DNA of 11,131 nt from Victivallales bacterium. Lineage in GTDB: Bacteria > Verrucomicrobiota > Lentisphaeria > Victivallales > JAADHT01. This document shows positions 6,162 through 11,131 of the stretch, in pieces. A program made the translations under genes and the position numbers. The stretch lies in the NCBI GenBank assembly GCA_016930955.1, contig JAFGFR010000013.1, positions 1-11,131 on the forward strand, given 5' to 3'. Position 1 is the stretch's first letter. Each line of letters starts with the position of its first letter. The notes beneath the pieces are model-generated. The model saw nothing but the letters and a program-made list of their open reading frames with translations. It searched no databases and was not told the DNA's origin.

Positions 6162-6905
6162 ATGGATAAGTCTCTGACCCCGCTTATAGCGGTGCTTGCA
6201 GCGGTGGTTTTTCTGACCGTGATAGTGCTGAACTCGGACTTGGCATCCAGGGAATTGGGTGGTTCGCCCGTGGTGGAGGAAAGGAAGGCCCACGAGGTCG
6301 GGATCATGCCTGCCGAGAGGAGTTTGATTTTGTCCCGTGATCCCGGACATGGCAGGGTGCAGACTATATTCCCGACCTCGAAGATGATGGCCAGGGTGGT
6401 CAAATTGCTGTCGGAGCAAAGGGAGGCAGAGGCCGAGGATGTTTTGCGCACAATACTTGTTTTGGAACCCGAGAACATGAAGGCCCTGTCTTTGCTCGGC
6501 GGGTTGCTTTACTATGCTGGAAGATACGAGGAGGCGGATTTCATTTTCAAAAGGCAGACCCAGATCAGTCCCTCCGCACATTTGGTTTACAATCGCCTTT
6601 CCTCAAGTCAGTGCAAACAAGGCAGATACGACGAGGCTGTCAAGTCAGGCGAGCTTGCGTTCTCGATGGATCCCGACTCTGCGGAGATAGCGTTGAATTT
6701 GGCCGGCCTGTATTCCCTTACCGGCAAGAAGGATATCGCCCTGATTCATTTCAAGAAGGCCTACGAAGGTTTCGGCAGCCTCATACTCCCCTTGTCCCAC
6801 GACAGGGCGTTCGACAACATACGCGACACCCGGGAGTTCAGGGAGATCATGATTGCCGCGCAGTCTGAGTTGGACACTCACGGGGAGCCTGCGGAGATGG
6901 AATGA
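6162..6905 (+). CDS. Membrane-anchored tetratricopeptide-repeat protein
   Basis: A 247-residue protein with one N-terminal membrane helix (about 6-23, L-I-A-V-L-A-A-V-V-F-L-T-V-I-V-L), an uncertain linker, then three to four TPR units from about 73 to 207. Typical TPR positions are visible: A-E-A-E-D-V-L-R...L-E-P-E-N, Y-A-G-R-Y-E-E-A-D-F-I-F, Q-G-R-Y-D-E-A-V-K-S...M-D-P-D-S, and T-G-K-K-D-I-A-L-I-H-F-K-K-A. TPRs bind partner proteins; the partner is unknown, and the helix suggests the repeats face the periplasm. The ATG at 6162 follows AGGAG (6148-6152) by 9 bases. The last 4 bases overlap the mutL start (ATGA), so the two are probably translationally coupled. No specific family name can be given. 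Confidence 0.85.
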   Translation: MDKSLTPLIAVLAAVVFLTVIVLNSDLASRELGGSPVVEERKAHEVGIMPAERSLILSRDPGHGRVQTIFPTSKMMARVVKLLSEQREAEAEDVLRTILVLEPENMKALSLLGGLLYYAGRYEEADFIFKRQTQISPSAHLVYNRLSSSQCKQGRYDEAVKSGELAFSMDPDSAEIALNLAGLYSLTGKKDIALIHFKKAYEGFGSLILPLSHDRAFDNIRDTREFREIMIAAQSELDTHGEPAEME

Positions 6906-8716
6906 GCAGCATCAGGATACTTCCCGAGGACGTCAGCAACAGGATCGCCGCCGGCGAGGTCATCGAAAGGCCGGCATCGGTGCTCAAGGAGCTGATGGAG
7001 AACTCGATAGATGCCGGCGCCACGGTAATCTCGGCCGCCGTGGAGAGGGCTGGGAAAAAACTCATCTCGGTCTCCGACGACGGCGCGGGGATGAGCTCTG
7101 ATGACGCACGGCTTTGTTTCGAGCCTCACGCGACCAGCAAGATATCGGCGCTCGAGGATATGGACAGCATCAGCACCATGGGTTTCCGTGGTGAGGCGTT
7201 GCCGAGCATAGCCTCCGTATCCAGGGTGCGCATGCGCACGAGGCTCCCGGGGGTGACAGAGGGTACCGAGGTGGTGATCGAGGGTGGGCGTGTAATTTTC
7301 TCGGGTCCAGTGGGCTGTGCCGCCGGGACGGAGTTCGCGGTGAGGGATATTTTTTTCAACACCCCGGCACGCAAAAAGTTTTTGAAGGGCGACCCGACGG
7401 AGGAGAAGCACCTTACAGACATGTTCTGCCAGATTGCCCTGGGCCATCCCCACATATCCTTTGATCTGACCATAGACGGTGTCAAGGCGATATCATCACC
7501 GGCCGGGAAAAGTCTGGTGCCCAGGATACAGTTGTTTCTTGGCAGGCAGATGAAGGACTCCCTGCTGCCCTTGAAATTCGAGAAGTCAGGGATACTGATC
7601 GAGGGCTACATAGCCAAGCATGGTGTGGCGAGGAAATACAGGCGTGAGCAGCGTATCTACATAAACCGGCGCCCGGTGGAGTCGCCGGCAGTGTATGCCG
7701 GCTTGAAGAACGGCTACGAGTCCACGGTGATGCGCGGACTGTTCCCGCCGGCGCTGCTTTTCATCGGCATGTCACCCGACAGAGTCGACTTCAATGTCCA
7801 TCCGGCAAAAAGGGAAGTGCGTTTCAGGGAGCCGGCTCTGGTGTCCAATCTGGTTGCTGAAGCAGTAAGGGGGACGCTCAGGAAATCGGTCAGACCTTTG
7901 GTGTCGCTGCCTTCCAAACTGCCTCTCGACACCATCCTCTCCGGCGCAAGAGTGGACTATTCTCCGCCGGAGCAGACACAGCAGTCTCTTCCAGGCATCC
8001 CTTCGCCGGAGGATCCGCGTCTCCCGCCGCCTTCTTTCCTTCCTGAAATCACCCCCGAGATAGATCTGCCGGCACCGTGGGAGCCGCTGTCTCACCGTGA
8101 GTCTCTTTCGCCATCAGAGGATTTGCCTCAAGAACCGGTAGTGCCGTACGGGGATATCAAGATTCTCGCATTTCTGGATAGCTCTTACATTCTTGCCTCG
8201 GCGGAATCGGGGCTTTTGATAATTGACCAGCATGCAGCGCACGAAAGGATACTTTTCGAGCAGATTCTAGGCGGCCCGGAGAGCGTGAGTCTGTCGCAGA
8301 AACTATTGCTCCCCATCACTCTTGAGCTGCCGAAAAGCGAGATTCGTTTCATCGAGAAGAACGCGGACATCTTCTCCGAGCTGGGTTTCGACCTCGAGTC
8401 CTTCGGGAGCAACACGGTGATAATCCGTTCGGTCCCTCCCGTGCTGCCTTCCGAAGATAACGCAAAACTCTTCTCCGAGATCATCGCCGGCATCCTCGAA
8501 GACGAGAATTTCGTCAGAAAACCCGACAAGGCCGGCATAGCCAGAATAGCCTGCACCAGAGCTGTCAAGGCACACGACAGGCTGAGCGCCAAGGAGGCCG
8601 AGTCGCTTCTTAAACAGCTTCACAAGTGCAAGCTGCCCTACTCTTGCCCCCACGGCAGGCCAACGATCATAAGCATCTCGTACAAGGAACTCGAGAGGCG
8701 CTTCGGGAGGAAGTAA
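6902..8716 (+). CDS. mutL: DNA mismatch repair protein MutL with endonuclease domain
   Basis: MutL couples mismatch recognition by MutS to strand nicking and excision. The 604 residues contain an N-terminal GHKL ATPase: E30 and N34 in K-E-L-M-E-N-S-I-D-A-G-A, D59-D-G-A-G-M, A-T-S-K-I (77-81) and G-F-R-G-E-A-L (94-100). A proline- and acid-rich linker follows (about 345-415), then the C-terminal dimerisation/nuclease domain. The metal-binding nuclease motif D-Q-H-A-x2-E-x4-E begins at D442, followed by A-C-T-R-A-V-K and C582-P-H-G-R-P. This set marks the nicking type of MutL found in bacteria that lack MutH. The ATG overlaps the TPR gene stop (ATGA). The gene ends 4 bases before the DUF2459 start. 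Confidence 0.96.
   Translation: MSSIRILPEDVSNRIAAGEVIERPASVLKELMENSIDAGATVISAAVERAGKKLISVSDDGAGMSSDDARLCFEPHATSKISALEDMDSISTMGFRGEALPSIASVSRVRMRTRLPGVTEGTEVVIEGGRVIFSGPVGCAAGTEFAVRDIFFNTPARKKFLKGDPTEEKHLTDMFCQIALGHPHISFDLTIDGVKAISSPAGKSLVPRIQLFLGRQMKDSLLPLKFEKSGILIEGYIAKHGVARKYRREQRIYINRRPVESPAVYAGLKNGYESTVMRGLFPPALLFIGMSPDRVDFNVHPAKREVRFREPALVSNLVAEAVRGTLRKSVRPLVSLPSKLPLDTILSGARVDYSPPEQTQQSLPGIPSPEDPRLPPPSFLPEITPEIDLPAPWEPLSHRESLSPSEDLPQEPVVPYGDIKILAFLDSSYILASAESGLLIIDQHAAHERILFEQILGGPESVSLSQKLLLPITLELPKSEIRFIEKNADIFSELGFDLESFGSNTVIIRSVPPVLPSEDNAKLFSEIIAGILEDENFVRKPDKAGIARIACTRAVKAHDRLSAKEAESLLKQLHKCKLPYSCPHGRPTIISISYKELERRFGRK
8705..8710 (+). promoter_or_regulatory. Ribosome binding site inside mutL that supports a TTG start
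   Basis: GGGAGG lies 10 bases before TTG at 8721 and within the last codons of mutL. The next ATG (8738) is out of frame, so this site together with TTG is the best start for the DUF2459 gene and points to translational coupling with mutL. Confidence 0.55.
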
Positions 8717-8720
8717 ACAA

Positions 8721-9380
8721 TTGACTCTGGGATCAATATGCCGCATAATATCCTCGCTGGCTTTGTTGCTGGCGTTCACCGTGTCATGCTCGACCTATCC
8801 TTTGGTCGTCAACCCGAGAACTGCAGATGCTCCTGCGGAAAATCTTTCTGATGAGCCTTATGATGTCTTCGTCATAGTCAGGGACTGGCATAGCGGGATA
8901 CTGCTTCGCCGCGAGCTGCTGGGCGACAGGCTGCCGGATCTGTCGGACTTCTTCCCGGACAAGCCGATGCTCGAGTTTGGATGGGGCGACAACCTCTTCT
9001 ACCGCGCCGAAGATACAACAACATGGCTCAAGATGCAGGCCATACTATGGCCGACTTCCACAGTGGTCATTGTGTCCGCTCTCGACACCCCCCCGCCAGC
9101 GGGAATTAACGACAGGGTATTCAGATTCGAATTGGATGAAAGCGCACTGCAGAGCCTGGCCGAGTTCCTCGACAGCAGCTTCTACAGGGACGAGTCGGGA
9201 AAGATTGTCCCGATCGAGCCGGGGCACTACCCGAACAGCCAGTTCTTCGCCGGACAAGACTCGTATCATCTCTTCAACACCTGCAACAAGTGGACTGCAA
9301 AGGCAATCAACAGCGCCGGAATCAAAATCCCCATAGCGTTTACAATCACTGCCAAGGATCTATTAAAACACCTAGAGTGA
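8721..9380 (+). CDS. DUF2459 (TIGR02117-like) lipoprotein
   Basis: A 219-residue protein with a short hydrophobic leader ending in T-V-S-C (C23), a plausible though not ideal lipobox, so the mature protein is probably lipid-anchored. Family landmarks are V-R-D-W-H-S-G-I-L-L (H57), L-E-F-G-W-G-D-N-L-F-Y, T-W-L-K-M-Q-A-I-L-W-P and, near the end, N-T-C-N-K-W-T-A-K-A-I-N-S-A-G. Conserved His, Asp and Cys-Asn pairs suggest an enzyme-like fold, but I know of no proven activity; the TIGRFAM name reflects an early link to urease regions that is not seen here. It starts with TTG at 8721, using the ribosome site at 8705-8710. It is the last gene of the skp-to-DUF2459 cluster; no T-run terminator follows. 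Confidence 0.85.
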   Translation: MTLGSICRIISSLALLLAFTVSCSTYPLVVNPRTADAPAENLSDEPYDVFVIVRDWHSGILLRRELLGDRLPDLSDFFPDKPMLEFGWGDNLFYRAEDTTTWLKMQAILWPTSTVVIVSALDTPPPAGINDRVFRFELDESALQSLAEFLDSSFYRDESGKIVPIEPGHYPNSQFFAGQDSYHLFNTCNKWTAKAINSAGIKIPIAFTITAKDLLKHLE

Positions 9381-9503
9381 GTTGGGTAAACCCGTCTGCC
9401 AAGCGCTGGATGTTGAAGTTGATCCGCCGGCCGGTTTCGAACAAATTTTGGCTTAACCTTCATGCCTTATCACAAATTTACGGTTTTAATCACATTTTTT
9501 TCA

Positions 9504-9532
9504 ATGACAGGCGGTAGTTAGAGTTATATAGT
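9504..9532 (+). promoter_or_regulatory. Predicted promoter of the GH4 gene
   Basis: ATGACA (9504-9509), a 17-base spacer, and TATAGT (9527-9532). Each hexamer matches the sigma-70 consensus at 5 of 6 positions, the best promoter in the window. It sits in an AT-rich stretch (about 9440-9575) between GC-rich genes. Transcription would start near 9539, inside the palindrome at 9537-9555. Confidence 0.65.
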
Positions 9533-9536
9533 GATG

Positions 9537-9555
9537 ACATAAATTTGATTTATGT
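9537..9555 (+). promoter_or_regulatory. Perfect palindrome over the predicted GH4 transcription start (operator candidate)
   Basis: ACATAAAT (9537-9544), loop TTG, ATTTATGT (9548-9555): 8 perfect pairs at the expected +1 position. Such placement is usual for repressor binding sites of carbohydrate genes. A short T-run follows (9557-9562), so a weak AT-only hairpin terminator is an alternative, but the position just upstream of a gene with its own promoter favours an operator. Confidence 0.5.
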
Positions 9556-9587
9556 GTTTTTTGGGATTAGAATTCAGGAGGTGTTGG

Positions 9588-10967
9588 ATGAAGGGACCTA
9601 AGGTGACGGTGCTAGGTGCGGGGAGTTTGTTTTTCGGGCGTCAGGCGATTTGGCAGATGGCGCATTCGGAGCATTTGAACAGCGGGACACTGGCCTTGGT
9701 TGACACTAACCGAGCGCATTTGGCGATAATGGTTGAGCTGGCGCGAAATGTGGTGAAGCACACGAAGGTGAAGCTTAAGATCGAGAGCAGCACCAACCGC
9801 AAGGATGTCTTGAAGGGCTCTGACTTTGTTGTCCTGAGCTTTGCGGACAAGTCCGTGAGGAACCGCGGGATTGACTGTGGGGTCTCCGAGCGGCTGGGCG
9901 GCATCAGGATGTGCTCGGGGGACACGATAGGCCCCGGGGGGATTTTCCGCACCTTGCGTGAGCTTCCGCATATCATCGAGTGCTGCCGGGACATCGAGAA
10001 GCTTTGCCCCGAGGCGTGGGTAATCAATTATATCAACCCTACGGCCGCCAACGGGATAGGGATCAGGCTTTTCGCGCCGAAGCTCAAGTCCTTTGCGCTG
10101 TGTGACGGGCTGCACATGCCGCACGTCAAGGACCACTACGCGCAGAGGGCCGGGATCGTTCCGGCGGGCAAGGTCTTGAGCGTAAAGCAGTCAGAGGACT
10201 TCGACTTCCGCATAGCTGGGCCGAACCATTTCACATGGCTGGTGAAGGCCGCCTACAAGGGCAGGGACGTGACCCCGAAAATTGCGGCGGAGCTGAGGGA
10301 GAACGCGGCGAAGGAGACCGACGGGCTCGACACGGGAGCCAAGGCCGCGTTCAACCAGACTATCACCTACGAGCTGTACAAGGCCTTCGGATGTATCCCG
10401 ACCTGCACGGGTCACACGAAGGAATACGTGAGATTCTGGCAGGGCCGCGGTGTCCACGAGAGCCCGATAGGGAGGCTGAAGCTCTGGGAGACCGACGAAA
10501 GGTACGAGAGGCACTGGGAGATGTGGAACCAGATCGCGGAGTTCAATCTTGGCACACGGCCGATGTCGGAGTTCATGGAGATCACCAAGCCGGACCATGC
10601 CACCGACATAATCGAGACCATGTGGGCAGGACTGAACAAGCCGTTCTTCATAAACACGGCGAACGGGGATGCCGTGCCTAACATGCCTTCCGATGCATTT
10701 CTAGAGATGCTCTGCGACCTTTCGATGGACAAGGTTTTGCCTCGCAATGTCGGCGACGCCCCGGTTGGGTTGCGCGGGCTTTGGCAGCAAGTGCTCGACT
10801 CCCACGAATTGACAGCCAGAGCCGCGATAGAATGCGATCGCGAGCTGCTCTACAGGGCATTCAACACCGACCCGTTGACTGTCAGTTTGGAGGACAACGC
10901 CGCGATCATCGAGGAGCTGCTGAGGCTCGAGAAGGATTTCCTGCCGGCAAAATGGTTCAAGCGCTAG
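9588..10967 (+). CDS. Glycoside hydrolase family 4 protein (NAD+/metal-dependent)
   Basis: GH4 enzymes cleave alpha- or beta-glycosides by an oxidation-elimination route using NAD+ and a divalent metal. This 459-residue protein fits the family length. It shows the Rossmann start V-T-V-L-G-A-G-S (about 6-13), D-T-I-G-P-G-G-I-F-R-T-L-R-E, N147-Y-I-N-P151 and the metal ligands Cys172 (L-C-D-G-L-H) and His214 (G-P-N-H-F). In well-studied alpha-glucosidases the Cys is followed by His (C-H-S or C-H-G); here it is C-D, so the specificity probably differs. No signal peptide: it acts in the cytoplasm. The ATG at 9588 follows AGGAGG (9576-9581) by 6 bases; an in-frame ATG at 9552 lies within the palindrome and is rejected. 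It has its own promoter and operator candidate. It shares codon style (AGG, ATA) with the skp cluster. Confidence 0.9.
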   Translation: MKGPKVTVLGAGSLFFGRQAIWQMAHSEHLNSGTLALVDTNRAHLAIMVELARNVVKHTKVKLKIESSTNRKDVLKGSDFVVLSFADKSVRNRGIDCGVSERLGGIRMCSGDTIGPGGIFRTLRELPHIIECCRDIEKLCPEAWVINYINPTAANGIGIRLFAPKLKSFALCDGLHMPHVKDHYAQRAGIVPAGKVLSVKQSEDFDFRIAGPNHFTWLVKAAYKGRDVTPKIAAELRENAAKETDGLDTGAKAAFNQTITYELYKAFGCIPTCTGHTKEYVRFWQGRGVHESPIGRLKLWETDERYERHWEMWNQIAEFNLGTRPMSEFMEITKPDHATDIIETMWAGLNKPFFINTANGDAVPNMPSDAFLEMLCDLSMDKVLPRNVGDAPVGLRGLWQQVLDSHELTARAAIECDRELLYRAFNTDPLTVSLEDNAAIIEELLRLEKDFLPAKWFKR

Positions 10968-10968
10968 C

Positions 10969-10994
10969 AGCCTGCCGGATTTGTCCGGCAGACT
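10969..10994 (+). terminator. GC-rich hairpin after the GH4 gene
   Basis: CTGCCGGA (10972-10979) and TCCGGCAG (10984-10991) form a perfect 8-bp stem with a 4-base loop (TTTG), extended by AG/CT (10969-10970 with 10993-10994) past one mismatch. It begins 2 bases after the stop codon. The expected T-run is absent, so it may act as an mRNA 3' stabiliser or a T-independent terminator. Confidence 0.55.
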
Positions 10995-11044
10995 GATAGT
11001 AAGAGAGCCAGAGGCAGTCGGAGGGATCGGCGTCAATGGCATAC

Positions 11045-11126
11045 GAGCCAATTTCAAAACTACCCGTGGCCGCGCGGCCTGCTATTTTGGATGCGAGGCC
11101 ACGCCGATGCGGGAGCGGGCATACCT
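11045..11126 (-). repeat. Dispersed repeat, copy B (82-base core)
   Basis: This copy is the reverse complement of the copy at 4182-4290 without its 27-base central insertion, matching at 73 of 82 positions by hand count. The centre is a perfect 12-base palindrome GGCCGCGCGGCC (11068-11079). The outer stem arms CGTGGCC (11065-11071) and GGCCACG (11097-11103) pair fully. It lies 77 bases after the GH4 stop and may extend past the right edge of the window, so its true length is not known. Confidence 0.85.
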
Positions 11127-11131
11127 GTATG

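Noticed and set aside
4980..6581. 533-codon open frame on the minus strand across lpxD and the TPR gene
   Set aside because: It is antisense to well-supported genes, has no recognisable domain, and its openness is explained by GC-biased codons of lpxD.
9384..9393. GGGTAAACCC inverted repeat after the DUF2459 gene as a terminator
   Set aside because: Only a 4-bp stem with a 2-base loop and no T-run.
9537..9562. Palindrome plus T-run upstream of GH4 read as an intrinsic terminator
   Set aside because: The stem is almost all A-T and so weak, and it overlaps the expected start of a strong promoter; an operator fits better.
1..11131. CRISPR array, tRNA or rRNA genes, integrase/transposase genes
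   Set aside because: No regularly spaced direct repeats, no cloverleaf or ribosomal signature, and no recombinase-like protein was seen; the only repeats are those listed.

Overview
The window looks like the chromosome of a Gram-negative (LPS-making, diderm) bacterium, most likely from the PVC group and of Lentisphaerota/Kiritimatiellota type. This rests on three things: a skp/ompH-lpxD pair, a MutL of the endonuclease-bearing (non-enteric) kind, and a carbohydrate-oriented set (sialidase-fold protein, URO-D-like protein, family 4 glycosidase) typical of such genomes. The phylum call is inference from gene content and style, not from a marker gene.

Layout. 1-1763 (minus strand): a URO-D superfamily protein followed by a truncated sialidase-like beta-propeller protein that runs off the left edge. 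1764-2129: a 366-base divergent intergenic region with a good minus-strand promoter and one end of a repeat family. 2130-4303 (plus strand): a small VIT1/CCC1-like membrane protein and a large exported, membrane-anchored PHP-like protein whose predicted metal ligands are mostly replaced. 4459-9380 (plus strand): a tight five-gene cluster, skp/ompH, lpxD, a membrane-anchored TPR protein, mutL and a DUF2459 lipoprotein, with start/stop overlaps at skp-lpxD and TPR-mutL and a 4-base gap at mutL-DUF2459. 9588-10967 (plus strand): a stand-alone family 4 glycosidase with its own strong promoter and a perfect palindrome over the predicted transcription start, followed by a GC-rich hairpin.

How the genes fit together. 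Skp (periplasmic chaperone for outer-membrane proteins) and LpxD (lipid A acyltransferase) form an envelope-biogenesis pair. MutL is mismatch repair and seems to share the transcript by linkage. The left-hand pair and the GH4 gene look like accessory sugar-metabolism genes. The left-hand pair uses a visibly different codon style (no ATA for Ile and few AGG for Arg in the stretches read) from the rest of the window.

Most unusual observation: a dispersed repeat. An 82-base core at 4182-4290 (plus, with a 27-base palindromic insertion) recurs at 11045-11126 (minus) with 73 of 82 positions identical by hand count. A 17-base end of it occurs a third time at 1791-1807. The element carries a conserved 7-bp stem and, at 4182-4290, supplies the last ~40 codons of the PHP-like gene. 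I saw no CRISPR array, tRNA, rRNA or transposase gene.
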